Assembly: GCA_905182985.1 (NCBI GenBank)
Contig: CAJJDN010000001.1
Location: 183,082-247,081 of the forward strand
Source: Paramecium sonneborni
Lineage: Eukaryota > Ciliophora > Oligohymenophorea > Peniculida > Parameciidae
Length of the DNA: 64,000 nt
Direction of reading: 5' to 3'
Both the position numbers and the translations under genes were made by a program. The notes beneath the pieces were generated by a model that worked only from the letters and a program-made list of their open reading frames with translations, did not search any database and was not told the origin of the DNA. Position 1 is the first letter of the stretch; each line of letters opens with the position of its first letter. Shown one piece after another: positions 31,088 to 43,295 of this stretch.

Positions 31088-33389
31088 TCATAAATCATAT
31101 TATTAAAATAATCTTCTTTTTTTATTTTTACGTTCATCCTCATCAATTTCATATAATTATATTTCTTTTTTAAGATTAAGTTGACTATATAATTCTTTAG
31201 TTGAATCATTGAATGATTCCATATCTTAATGTAAAGATGATGCTTCAAATCTACTTTTTTATAATTTAGCATGAGCAGTTGAGACTCTTTTTAATGTTTG
31301 ATTAGTCATTTATCTTTCACTTCTATGTAAATCAATATCTTTTTTTTATTCTAGAATAGTCATCCATTCAGCAGGGAGTGGTTCACAAGTACAATAATCA
31401 GGATTAGGTATTTAGATTCCAAAATGTTCTTATAATTTGATTCTAGTAACATTAACAGGACCTGAATCAACTAATCCTAAAGTTAACTTAATAGATTATA
31501 GAATAATTATTTACATTTAATGACCAACTTAAAATTGGATAGCTATCTTTAACACTAAAAACTTTCAAAAACTCTTTTCTAATGACTCTTTCTGAAAGGA
31601 GATCTTATAATTCAATTTCCAAAGTGCCAATTTTAGCATTGTCTTAATAAAGATACATTGGAAGTACTTTTAATTAATTTACATATTCAACCCAATCTTT
31701 ACGTTAATCACTAAAAAAGTAAAATAAACGCATACGATTAAGAGTCAAAAAATAACCTTTATCAAAAAGTTATCCAGCGATAAGATCCAATTTAATTTTG
31801 AATTTCTAATCAAATATATTACATTCAATATAATAATGTTTAGATAGGTCTACATTTTATGGAACATCTCTTATAGAATGGATTAAAATCATAAATCTAA
31901 AACGATTAAGTGTTTTAATAATAGTATTATGAATCATAGGAATGGATTAATTATTTAGTATAAGTTGTTTAGTTGCAGAAATATTAAAAACTTATTTTGA
32001 TTCATCTAACCCAGATTTTACAGATTCATTATTCACTTAATTTGCTTTAAGTGTTAACATTTAATTCATTGTATTAGAATCACTAGGTAATCCTAATTAT
32101 TTATTAAATTATAATTGTAGTTCAATTAATTTTTCAGTTTCTTTATAAAGTGTATAACATTATTTGCAAACTTTATGTTCATGATAGAGATTACTAACTT
32201 CTAAATTAGTTATATCTGATCGTTCAATCCAATTAAATATTTTACCCCTCCAATAAAGATGTTTATCAGTTTAAATTATCATTTTTAATGTCATTTTATA
32301 TTATAGATATTATTCTGGATAAGATTGTTCACAATATTTACAAATCTTTTGTTTTTAACACATATCTGCAACTTTTGTTTTATTTTTTGGAGTTAGAACT
32401 TATACTATTTATTATTATATAGGAGAAGATGATCCTTCTTCATGTATATTCTCTCCATAATGAGTTATTGATTTCCACAATATTTTATCTGGACTTTTAT
32501 CAATAATAAATCCTTTTACATTTATAAACCACCAAATTCCACTTTCATCTTTTATAAAATCAGCTGCAAATTCTTTAAATGAAACATGCAAATGAATATA
32601 AATATAATTTAGAATATTTTTGATATATGGAACTGTTTCATCAACATATTTCCCACGACAAGTATTAACTATTGTACAAGAATTTTGTTGATTTACATTT
32701 GTAATATATTTCGTGAATTCAGATTTAGGATTTATTGATTATGAAAAGTAATCTTCTTTATTAGTTACTATATAACAATATGGATTTTTATCTTTACGCC
32801 AAACAGTTCTACAAATAAATGCTTTAGGACCATTACTTTTAACGAATTTTTATATAAGTGTAAGATCAAGTCGATTAGAGAAATTTGCATTGATTTAGGT
32901 TTATAAATCTCTACAACATACTAATTTAATTTCATTGCCAACTAATTCCATGTTCCTGAATTATTATTTTTTAATAACTGCAACTAATTCATCTGGAGAA
33001 GTGTAATTAGCTAATTTACTTACAACATTTTTGGATGTAAATGTATCTGTTCTAAAAACATATCCTCTAGAATCTGAATATAACCAATAATTTGGCATTT
33101 CACGATCATTCAAAACAATAGTGTCTGGAACCCATAATTGTAATCTATTGACAATAGATTAATTAGATTATTCAGTATCTGGTCGACGAGCAAGAAATTT
33201 ATAAAAATGAATGAAACGCTAGAAATCTATTGAATATTGAAGTTCTTTTCCTTGTTCATCATATAATATATTGACTTAAGCCAATAATTATTCATACTTT
33301 CTCTTTACATCTATTTGTCTTTGTCTTTATAATAAATAAGGGTCTTATATATTCTATAACTGCTTTATAGTTTCTTCTCTTAATTGCAT
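31088..33389 (-). CDS. zinc-cluster and C2-like domain protein (757 aa)
   Basis: One 28-nt intron (AAG) leaves exactly 758 codons. Residues about 1-330 are a conserved-looking globular region (LQLWVPDTIVLND, YVFRTDTFTSKNVV, GIWWFINVKGF). Residues about 390-460 hold CKYCEQSYPE and, after some 40 residues, CKQCYTLYKETEKL, a two-CxxC site likely to bind zinc. Residues about 510-640 look like a C2 domain (FMILIHSIRDVPQN, YIECNIFDQKFKIKLD, AKIGTLEIELQDLL), which often binds lipid or protein. The C-terminus is charged and helical. I cannot name the family. Its ATG is only 10 bp from the divergent neighbour. Confidence 0.75.
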
Positions 33390-33399
33390 TATTAATTAA
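33390..33399. promoter_or_regulatory. 10-bp gap between two divergent start codons
   Basis: Start codons at 33389 (minus) and 33400 (plus) are separated by ten bases, all A/T. Either the 5' UTRs and promoters overlap the opposite coding regions or one start is further inside its frame. Confidence 0.5.
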
Positions 33400-34591
33400 A
33401 TGAATGAAGAACTTACCAAAGAGACTTTGATTGTTCAACATTAAGATCAACATCTAACTTATACTTAAATATTAAAGGCATTATAACCATTAAATCATAA
33501 GACATTCAGATTCAATATTCCTGAAATCTCAATTTTCAATTAAGGTGAAGTAGAATTGTTCATTTCACAAAGAAGAACAAATCTTAATGGTCAATATAAA
33601 TAACTTAGAAATTTGCCTATCTATAGACTTAAAGTATTGATGCCTAAAAATGGATGTATATGTAAGTATGTCGATTAAAATCTTCAAATGATGACAGATT
33701 TTGAATTAAATATATTACTTAATAAAAGAAGAAATGAACCTATTTGGAAAGACATACTTTATTTATAGTCTTAATATTTAATGGATTAAAGGGTTCTTTA
33801 TATTGCAGAATAAGATGATTCTACAACTTTATATAAAAGAGCTTATAATGAAGTTGGAATCTTAACTAAAGATATTGTTATTGCTTCATCTTAATATATT
33901 ACAGATGAAGAAGAAGATCATTATGAAAGAAGTCTAAATTAAGAGTAATTGTCATAATATTACACTTATAAAATTATACACTTTCTTTAAAAAGTCAGAA
34001 ATATTAAAATTACACATGGAATCTTTAAATGGAGTATAGAAAAATCACGTCATTATTATTTTATTGACTCATAAAATGTTAGTTTTAAAAATATTCTGGT
34101 TCAAGATTAAAAATTAAATTCTAAATAATTAAATCCACTCCAATTAATTGATACTATCAATGATGAAGTAGTTAAGCAATATACAACCATTTTAAAAAGT
34201 GAATATGAAAAAAAAAAAATGGAGTTTGGTTTCAACGAAAAATAATTTAATATCACTAAAGATAAAGAAACTGAAAATGTATTTAAAGAGATACATAAAG
34301 GTTCAAATATTTAGTATAATTAATTATTTAGAGATATTGATTCCTTTACTAAATATGAGGGTATTCAAATATTATTATTGAATAGGAATATTATTAAGAT
34401 AAATTAAATAAAAACATACAATAAAATTGGTTCGACCAAGATAAAGAGTGTTGACTATTTAAAATTGCTAATCTCCACATAAAACATTACCAGTCAGATC
34501 ATTTACATAATAAAAATAGAGAACCCCTACTTATAAGCATTATAAATCAAATTTAAAATACAATACTTTGCCATATCTATTATAATGCTGA
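33400..34591 (+). CDS. hypothetical protein, 388 aa
   Basis: One 25-nt intron (TAG) leaves exactly 389 codons. The protein is mixed alpha/beta in character (ISIFNQGEVELFISQRR, YRLKVLMPKNGCICKYV, GIFKWSIEKSRHYYF), then helical and basic, with Pro/Thr/Lys-rich ends. It has no membrane segment, signal peptide or recognised catalytic motif. It shares a minimal divergent promoter with the zinc/C2-like protein and converges on a coiled-coil gene with a 53-bp gap, so it is well bounded, but its function is unknown. Confidence 0.7.
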
Positions 34592-34644
34592 TATATATAA
34601 ATGTTTTTCATTATTATTCCATTAAAAATTTATCCTCAATTAAA

Positions 34645-35622
34645 TCAACAAAATTGGATTCTTTGTTAAGAACTGTCAAGGATAGGGAATTGAATTATGC
34701 TAAAGGAATGATTTGATATAATACATAATGATTAATTGTTTTTTTTTTCTTTAGTGTTTTTTTGAATGGTTCTTAGATCACCTAGAAATACATTGAGTAT
34801 ATTATCAATATAATCAACTTCATGATCTTATTCACTTTCTAGTTATTAGAGTTATTCTGAGACATCAGTGACATCATAAAGATGTAACATTTAACGTAAA
34901 TATTTATTTTCAGTTTAGAGAGTAGCTATGATACCCTATTAACTATCACGATATAAAGATATGATTACCTCAGAATCATCATTAGATTATAATTAATCTT
35001 ATTAAACAAGTTCAATAATTTTGAGCAATTTGATTTTCAAATATTTATTTCTTTCATTAAGTAGTTGATTACGTTTCTAGATAGAATAAGTTAAATACTT
35101 TTTCTTTAAGCCATTGTTCTTTATAATAAAGTGTTTTTTAAACTTCTTTATCTTTGTTAAGTAATTCAGTTTTGAGTAATCTATATTTTTTCATAACTTC
35201 TTCTAAGACTCTGGAATAATCTCTAGTAACAGAATCAGGATTATGATCTCTTCTTTCTTTGAAAGTGGATAGATTTTCATTTCGACTTCTATTATTACTA
35301 GGTTATCTTTAATGTCCTTTTTTATTGTATTCATAATGCAAACTAATTTATGGAGTACGAAAGAGAGTAGGTGAACATGAGTTTTCACCTAGATAGAATG
35401 GTGGAGTACTTTCTATTTTGGCTTTTCTTTGATTAGGAGTCTATTCTCGTCTTTAATTAGGAGAAGTAAAGGAATTGAAATTCTATTGTTAAAGAAGGGG
35501 TGGATCTTTTTTTGATTGAAATTAAAGAGTTTTCTTGAATATAATGTAATATTTACTTTGAATTCATCTTGTTTTTATTTGATATGTTGAATAAACGTAT
35601 TGTTTTCAGAGAGTGTTTTCAT
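34645..35622 (-). CDS. coiled-coil protein, 310 aa
   Basis: Introns of 23 (AAG) and 22 nt (TAG) leave exactly 311 codons. Residues 1-130 are low complexity, rich in Ser, Pro, Asn, Gln and Arg (SFTSPNQRR, STPPFYLGENS). Residues 135-270 form a charged coiled coil (VLEEVMKKYRLLKTELLN, then NERNKYLKIKLLKII). The tail is Asn/Ser-rich and ends Phe-Cys. No enzyme motif was found. The domain order (disordered head, coiled coil) suggests a cytoskeletal or centrosomal adapter, which is an inference. Confidence 0.7.
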
Positions 35623-35688
35623 TAATTTGAAATTTAAATTATATATGGGTGATAAAAGTAAAAGATTAGATTATAAATAATTTTTATA

Positions 35689-37326
35689 ATGTTAATGTTG
35701 TGGATTGTATTATTAGAATTTGTTTAAGGATTCAAAGAACGTCCTTAAAATATTGTTGAGTTAACATAGATCTTATCTGGATATGAGTATAAGGGTTTAT
35801 GGAAATCATAGAATAATGAATAATAATTCCATTACTTGACAGTTGAATAAGGAGATGCTTATATGATATTCTAAACAAATGATACATCACATAATGGGTA
35901 GGATGAAATAATAGACCGATTAGAATTTTAATTATTGAATCCCAAATACACAGAATTAAAATAAGTAGTCGGAATATTTCATTTGACAAATTACTCAGAA
36001 ACTGATATGTAAAGTCTGATTTAATTTAAGTTCATTCGAGAATAGTAGTCTCATAAACTATACCACAGCCTATAAATTTAGAAGAAACTATAATTCAAGA
36101 GACAATTGTGAAATAGTATACAATGTTAGCATTGAATTTAATGAAAATACTTATGATAAAGACCATGCTAACATTAAAGTGCAGTTATATACTTAAAATA
36201 AAGCAAATGATTCACATTGTGATGTCAATATTAAAATGGATTTGACTTATGACAACACAAACTATTTATTAGAGATTATTATGTATTGTACAATGTCAGT
36301 GTTAATTTGTTTTACATAATTTTTATGTGTCACAAAACTTTGTAAGGCTCTACTTGAGAATGTAGAAGATGCAAGCAAGGTAAAAATCTTGATTTTATGA
36401 TATTAGATTTCACTTGCTGCAGTTGGATTTCTAACAGTTTAAGATTCATATATTTGTATGCAAAATCTTTACAAAGCATTAATTCATTATGTAATAAATA
36501 AAATTGAATATAGCAATACTTTTAATACTTTGTATTGCCTGCCTTCTTTTACTTCCTGTTAGCAACTACCTGTGATATGAAACTTATATGGATAGTTTGG
36601 AGAAGTAGACATTTAGAGGATTTATTTGATTAACAAAGGATGAAAAGGGCAATCACTTACTTCTTTGCTTAATTCTGTAAATTTCTATAAAATAATTTAG
36701 ATTTCAGTCTTATCTTTTATTTTATATTGATGTACTACTTTAATACTTACAATTGGTTTATATGTTTAACTGGATTAAATCTACTTCCTTAGATTATACA
36801 TAATATTCGTCTTGGCAATAATCCTAAATTTATTTCTTATTTCATTTTTGGTATACTATTTCCAAGTATGATCTATTAAGTATCTAAATTATATAATTAG
36901 ATTTATTATCGTGCATGTCCATCTAATATAGTTGGTTTTGAACCTTCACTTGCTTTTTGTATGATCTTTTTGAGTGAATACTTGCTCTAGATTATTATCC
37001 TTTATATTTAATTTAAATTAGGTCCAAGATCCTTTATTCCTAAATGTTTCTTACCAAAATAATACAAATATCTTAGAACACTTAATATTTAAGAAGATGA
37101 GGTATCTGAAATTTATATAATATTCTAGAATGAATGTGCTATATGTTTAACATCATTAACAGAAGATCCATTTGATTAGGAAGCTCCTACTGATAAATTA
37201 ATTATCAAATAGGCTATGCTTACACCTTGTAGTCATTGGTTCCATCCATCTTGCCTTCGTAGTTGGATAGATATTAAAATGTAATGTCCTACTTGTCGTT
37301 CAGAGTTACCACCTTTATTAGAATGA
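35689..37326 (+). CDS. TUL1: TUL1/DSC-type transmembrane RING E3 ubiquitin ligase (516 aa)
   Basis: Tul1 is the RING subunit of the Golgi/endosome DSC ubiquitin ligase that removes membrane proteins. Introns of 37, 27 and 23 nt (all TAG) leave exactly 517 codons. The chosen start gives a signal-like leader (MLMLWIVLLEFVQG) and a lumenal domain to about residue 200, then several membrane helices (for example ISLAAVGFLTV, FSLIFYFILMYYF, FISYFIFGILF). The family phrase LGPRSFIPKCFLP precedes the C-terminal RING-H2: CAICLTSL, then TPCSHWFHPSCLRSW, then CPTCRSELPP at the very end. Both the GPR-F-P phrase and the terminal RING fit TUL1/FLY proteins well. The 37-nt intron is the least certain part. 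Confidence 0.88.
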
Positions 37327-37349
37327 AATATTTAATTAAATTATTAAAA

Positions 37350-38803
37350 ATGCAACGAGGACAACCAACAACACTCAAAGACAATTTTGCTAAGATTGTT
37401 ATTCCTAAATAATCATCTCAACCTAACATTAATCCAGAATATAACAATTTCTTTCATATTCCTCCAAAATTTTAGCAGTAGCGTTTAACTATTAAATAAA
37501 CTGTGACAACTTCAAAATCTATAGAAGAGAAACGTTATAAACAACATAAAAACAATATTTCGGAAAATACTAATAATCGTACAAATAGCAGTTCCAAAAG
37601 TCGTATACTTGGAACAATGTAAATTGAAGATGATTCATCATAAAGTTCTTAAAATGTTTTAAAACTTAAAAAAATAGTGGGTGATACTCATTTAATTCCA
37701 GCTAACATTCTTCAACAATTGTAATCCTAATTTCATTATATAGATCTAAATAGAATCAAAATACTAATCTCACCAGTGATTCTTAAAGTCCTGGATAAAG
37801 AAAACCTATACAGAAAAATAATGAACTTTATAATCTTAATACCTAAATTCAATCAATCATTATCAAAAAAAAATATCATTCCAAATGGGAAATTTATAAA
37901 GAATTATTGTTAAAATAATGTAATCTATTAAATGTATACAAACATTAATTTATTTAATCTACTTCATTAAATGATATATCTATTAGAATCATTAATAGTT
38001 TATTCGAGATGATGAATAATATATCAATTGAAATATTATGTGAATAAGAATCTAAATTCAATGAAATTATTGATAAAGTCAATCATGAAAAAGAAATTTA
38101 CTTAAATAATTATAAAATTATTGAAAAAGAAAGAGATGTTTTAATTGATACTCTCAATCAACTTAAATCACCTAAATAATCAACTAATACTAATTAAATT
38201 GATAGTATGGATACTATATAATTAAAAGAAATGTAGAATGCTATGCAAATTAAATTGTAGCAAATGAGTGATAAAGAAGCTAAACTAATTAAATTGGTTT
38301 TAGCTATCAAAAGAAGTGGAATTGATATTGAAAAAATATATAATGAAGAAGTTCTTAATGATGATAGTCTACTTGAATCTAATAATTAATAACTTTTAAT
38401 TAAACATTATCATTTTGATAAAAATGAACATGATGCTGATAATTCTGTTGTTAATGATTCTGATGAATCCAGTTTTTGCTTTCTTAATAAATTTGAAAAT
38501 GATTCTATTATAGAAAGTGTAAGATAATTTTAATATAAAAACATCACTAATCTCGAAGCTAAAACCAATAATGTAAAACTTAAATTAGATCTATCGAATA
38601 TATAATCAAAAACATAAACTACTCAAATAAAATTGTAAAATAATAATAAAACATAATCAACATAAATAAATTAGTAAAAGCTTAAATAACCTGAAAATTA
38701 AGTTACTTCTGGTTTTCATTAAGAAATTATTCAAAAATTAAATGAATTTTCTGAAAGTTGGAGAATTTAATCATTAAAAGATGAAAAAAGAACTAAATCT
38801 TGA
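37350..38803 (+). CDS. coiled-coil protein, 476 aa
   Basis: One 23-nt intron (TAG) leaves exactly 477 codons; the ATG is 23 bp after the TUL1 stop. The first 150 residues are basic and Ser/Asn/Gln-rich. Residues about 160-340 are a helical, coiled-coil region (KWEIYKELLLKQCNLL, EIIDKVNHEKEIYLNNYK, KEMQNAMQIKLQQMSDKE). The C-terminal part has acidic and Gln-rich low complexity. I do not recognise the family and see no catalytic motif. Confidence 0.7.
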
Positions 38804-38934
38804 AAATTTATAATTTATTTTTATTATTTATTTAATTATCATTTTACTACAATATAATCTTCTTTAATAATTTATAATTATAATTAATTGATATATATAT
38901 TTTGAACCTCTTTATTAAAATAATTATATTATAA

Positions 38935-39225
38935 ATGAGAATTGAAAGTGGTAAGTTCAATAATTTAGACTGTAAAATGTTCATTAAAAAGAATGAAAAT
39001 CTAGTTTTATATAATTTATTATTATAGATTAATGATGATAAATTATAATAATAGGGAAATTCAGGATTTTAGAATAATCTGTTTTCTTAAGGGCAATTTA
39101 ATTTAGATAATTAGTGTGATGATATTATTAAAATTAAAGTGGTTAAATAAAAAGAGACAAATATGATTATTTTAATGGTTTAATTATAAATTTAATAATA
39201 ATTATGTGTTATTTATATAATTTGA
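38935..39225 (+). CDS. small hypothetical protein (up to 96 aa)
   Basis: A 97-codon frame, MRIES..., with an N-terminal charged/hydrophobic pattern (CKMFIKKNENLVLYNLLLQ) and a Gln/Asn-rich second half. An 18-nt GTAAGT...TAG segment at codon 6 could be an in-frame intron, which would give 90 aa. Family unknown. It ends 82 bp from the convergent cNMP/zinc-knuckle gene. Confidence 0.4.
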
Positions 39226-39307
39226 AGTGTATTAATTATAAATAAATATAATAAGGATATATAATAAATAAAAATAATGATAATAATAGAAATATAGGAA
39301 TATAAAA

Positions 39308-41333
39308 TCATTTTTTAAATTGTCTAATAAATAAAGTAAGATTTGTACTTGGTTTTTAATTTTTAAATTTAGACAGCTAATTTGAAGGATAGAAAGTATT
39401 TAGATAGTTTCTTCAATTTTTTTTGTTTAGTGAATTAATTAAACCTAAAATATTAGTATTTTTTACTTAGAAATAACAATATCATAATTATTATAAGGGA
39501 GATAGACATCAAATAAGTATAATTTTTCGAAATCGTTATCTCCAAATTCAGCTCCAATAGGATTCTATAAAATAGTTTATAAAAATTTACTTCAAATCCA
39601 CTGAAAGGTTAAAATTAAGAAGGAGCAATAGAAACTTTAGTTCCAGTTTTGGTTGATTTTTTTCGATTGGTACCTTTTCTACTTTATAATTCTGGACTAT
39701 CAGTATATTATCTATTAATTCCAGGGACAGATTTGAGAGTATAATTGGAATTGGTGGATTTACGAGGTATAGCAGATGGAGTTTAAGTATTTTCATTTTA
39801 TTTAATTTAAGAACGATAAGAATTAGCAGTAATATTATTAGAAGTGATTGGACTATATGTTTAAGATCTTGAAGAGTTTTATCTAATAGAAGTTTATCTA
39901 TTATCTTATCTAAGAACAGAATTGTTAAATGATTCTGATGCATTTCTCTGATACAATTAATATTTATTTTGTAATTCATTCATTTAATTGTCAAAATTAT
40001 AATTGAATGTTAATTTCGGATCTTTATTTCTTTATGGTTGATTAGTTAATTCTAAATCATTATCTAATGAAGGTGAATTTTCTGAACTTTCATTTTCTAT
40101 AATAATATTTAATGATTTTTAATCTTTAATTGATTATTAAGCTAGATTTCCAAATCCTGCAGTAGCAAAAGTATTTTTTTATTAATCTTTTCTAACTAAA
40201 CTAAGAAATTTATCATCATCCATTTCTCCTTAATGTACAATATATTTATTTTCAGCAGATTCCAAAAATCTATAGTATATATATATAATACGCATCATTG
40301 ATTTATGATTGCTACTATTCATATAAAGATTTCTCTTTTAATAAAGAAGTGCTCTTTAATAAGGATCTCTCTCTACTAACTCTACTAAAACTCTACGCAG
40401 AAGCATAAGATTCTTTAATGTGAACGTCATCATATGGTAGATTTGATTGACTAAATTAATTAGAGGATTAAAAATGATTATCTGAATATAATTATAACAA
40501 ATAGTCTTAATTAGCCTCTGCATCTTTTAAAAATTCAAAAGCTTTAATATCTTTAATTTATCTCCTATTATCTATTCATATATTGATCATAATAAGTACT
40601 TACATTATTTTCTATGATTAGTTATTGGATAGATAAATGTCTTTATTACTTTTTCTCTATCTGGTCTATATGTCAATAATGGACATTTAGATATTAAATG
40701 ATCACCTTAATTACAACAGAAACATTAATTTGGTAAATCATTATGAATCAAAATACGATCTTTAACATTATAAAAGTATTACTAAAATATATTATAAATT
40801 ATCTTACTTTATCACTGAAAGTTAATAAATTTAAGAAAATCTCTCTTCTTATTCTTAATAATCGACATACTCCTTCACTTATTACTGTTGCAGATCTTGG
40901 TAACTATGTGTAAAATGATATTTCACCAAAAGTTTAAGTGGACTAGATATAATTATAAATTCAAATATACTCCTAAAATCTATAATTAAATTCCCATTTT
41001 ATTTATTACTTTAAAGTTACCTTCAAGAATAAAATATAATGAACAATCATCATATTCTTATTCTGTTATTATTATTTGATTTGGTTAACAAATCATATCT
41101 TCACAATAATTTATTAATGTATTTATTGTATGTTAATTATAGAATTTAAAATATTTAGTCAGTAATTATGATCTTTATACATAATTAAATTCTTATAATA
41201 GTTATCCTGATAATTTAGATACAAATTAATTATGGTAGAATTTTGGTTAATTTAAAATATGATTTGTTATTTTCAATTTTAAATTTGAATCTAATTTATT
41301 TATAGCTAAAAATTCACTCAATTATTCTGACAT
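39308..41333 (-). CDS. cyclic-nucleotide-binding domain plus CCHC zinc-knuckle protein (614 aa)
   Basis: Seven introns (28, 26, 32, 22, 26, 22, 25 nt, all TAG) leave exactly 615 codons. Residues about 60-180 are a cNMP-binding domain: YFILEGNFKVINK and, after an intron, FGEISFYTQLPRSATVI (FGE...RSA cassette intact). Next comes CFCCNQGDHLISKC, a C-x2-C-x4-H-x4-C zinc knuckle of the type that binds nucleic acid, joined directly to a basic helix. The last 350 residues are disordered (Ser/Asn/Gln/Thr, with Arg-Ser repeats). The combination of a cNMP sensor and a retroviral-type knuckle is unusual. It could link second messengers to RNA binding, which is inference. Confidence 0.82.
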
Positions 41334-41499
41334 TCTATTCTTTTTAAACAAATATACAAACTAAGTCAAAAAGTAAGCAAACATAATAATGGCACTAAAA
41401 GTGATTAAACAATTGAATAATTATTCTTTTTATTCATTTGGTACATAATTTGAATTGAATGAGTATATTTATATAATCATATTTAAAGTAGATAAATAT

Positions 41500-42532
41500 G
41501 ATGTAAATTATTCATGATCTTAATTGAATAATCCATACTGATAACAAGTAATCACATGAATAACTAAAAACATTTTGATTATAGAATTTATCACCTATAC
41601 AATAGGATGAAATAAATTGAATTCAAATTTTAAATGTAATTCTATCTCATAAAATCGCTTTATTAAACTTAATAGAGTTCCGGTTAGTAATAGGAATCTA
41701 AAATTCACTACTAATGTATTCAAGAATATTAATCCAATTAATGTGATCTAATATAGAATGTAATGTTACTGAATCATGTAACAACAATTATTTATTATAT
41801 CTAATTGATATTGATTTAAAATTAGTAATGAATTGCCCATTCTATGGAAAAGAACTACACAATTATATTACAACATCCATAAATTTTAATACCAAAAAGA
41901 TATAATTCAAATCCTGAATATTAAAGGCTGTTGACAAAGGTATATATATTAACATTAGATGCAATATTAGATAATATATTATATTCCAACATTTTAATAT
42001 CCATGAAGAAGGTAACAACGTCCCTCTAATTAAATTTATATCAAGTACAATAATTATCTTTTGAATTATTTTCTTTATCAAACAAATACTGAAATTATTT
42101 AGCTTTACTATCTATTTTAAATCTCTTTCTCATTCTATCTATGAAATACATAATCAATTTGCTTTTGTTCTTTTTATGCATGCTTTCCTGTAACTTCTAA
42201 GGAAATGTTAACATAAATGGACTTTCTTCAGCTTCACTAAATGGAGTCCTTGATCGTAAACTTATCATTTGACCAGAATTATTTTAATATATAGATTGCG
42301 ATAATTTTGATTTATCTACTGTTCTCAAAGTAGGATCTCTAACAGATACATCATCATCTGGTTAAATAGGATGAGAAATGTTTTATAAAGGCTCATATTT
42401 AAATGGTCCTAAATTAAATTTCACTTTTTGAATACCTCTTATTTCACTTGCATGAAATCTACTCATTTTATCAGGTTCTGTTTTATTTTTTCTTAAACTA
42501 CTTGATGAACATTTTATCGATCTTCCACTCAT
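41500..42532 (-). pseudogene. broken voltage/cyclic-nucleotide-gated-type K+ channel gene
   Basis: From ATG 42532 a normal-looking cytoplasmic N-terminus of about 160 residues reads in one frame, then a frame change occurs that no tiny intron repairs. The next frame encodes the start of the channel core as known from ciliate CNG/KCNH-type channels: LLPSSWILKCWN then a first membrane helix (IIYYLILHLMLIYIPL), then NYIFLVLKFMDVVI, and, after a TGA, an S5-like helix (INSIIKMFLVIHVITCYQYG). The pore loop, S6 and cNMP-binding domain are absent; the sequence runs into the 5' end of the next gene. I read it as a truncated, non-functional channel gene. Confidence 0.6.
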
Positions 42533-42670
42533 AATTAATTTTTATATATTATTTTCTAATATTATTCTAAGTTTTTTACAAAAATTGATCATTCAATCAC
42601 ACCCATAATGTATTACTTCATCATTTATTATTATAATTCAATTTCTATATATCACTATTTAAAATATTAA

Positions 42671-42983
42671 ATGAAAATATTTATTATAAGTGTCCTCTTA
42701 ATTACAATTGCTATAGCTTAAACAGAAGATGGAGGTTATGATTAAATTAAAGCATGGAGAGAAAGAATATAATTCAAATAAGATTATGAGAAATTATAGG
42801 ATATGATTCAATAAGTTGATCATATTATTGCTTATTTAGATACGGAATAAGGAAAGTAATTTCATTCAATTTATTTTAAGAAATCTTACTCCTAAACAAT
42901 ATGAAGAGTTGCTTAATGAAATAACAATTATAGAAGATGAAATCAAAGTTATAACCTCATCTTATAAAGAAGACGATTTATGA
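42671..42983 (+). CDS. small secreted protein (95 aa)
   Basis: A 25-nt intron (AAG) leaves exactly 96 codons. The N-terminus is a clear signal peptide (MKIFIISVLLITIAIAQ), followed by a mature part of about 78 residues that is helical and charged (WRERIQFKQDYEKLQDMI, NEITIIEDEIKVI). It has no cysteines and no membrane anchor. It might be a secreted or lumenal granule component, as many small coiled-coil proteins of ciliate secretory granules are, but no sequence signature proves this. Confidence 0.65.
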
Positions 42984-43295
42984 TTATGTATTTTATTGCG
43001 TCAATTATCTTAAAAAAGAAATCTTAAACTCTTCTAAAGTTATATTACAGTAACATCAAATTATATCCAATTAGCTTGATTTCTTTTATTTGAGTTTAAT
43101 AAAATTCTTATTCATGAATCTGATATTAGTTTATTTACTATTGATCAAAATATCAATTAAAAAAAGAAAATACATTTTATAATATAATATAAAAATAAAT
43201 ATTCCAGAGATACATCTTTCTTAATGGTTTTCCAAAAATATAATATCGATTTATGAGTTATAAATTTAACTTATAAACAAGATAAATAAGATAAA
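42984..43295. other. 312-bp intergenic between convergent genes
   Basis: No protein-like frame or repeat was recognised. It separates the 3' ends of the secreted protein gene and the second kinesin. Confidence 0.4.

Noticed and set aside
39587..39979. 130-aa minus-strand frame rich in Leu and Ile
   Set aside because: Out-of-phase shadow within the disordered tail of the cNMP/zinc-knuckle gene.
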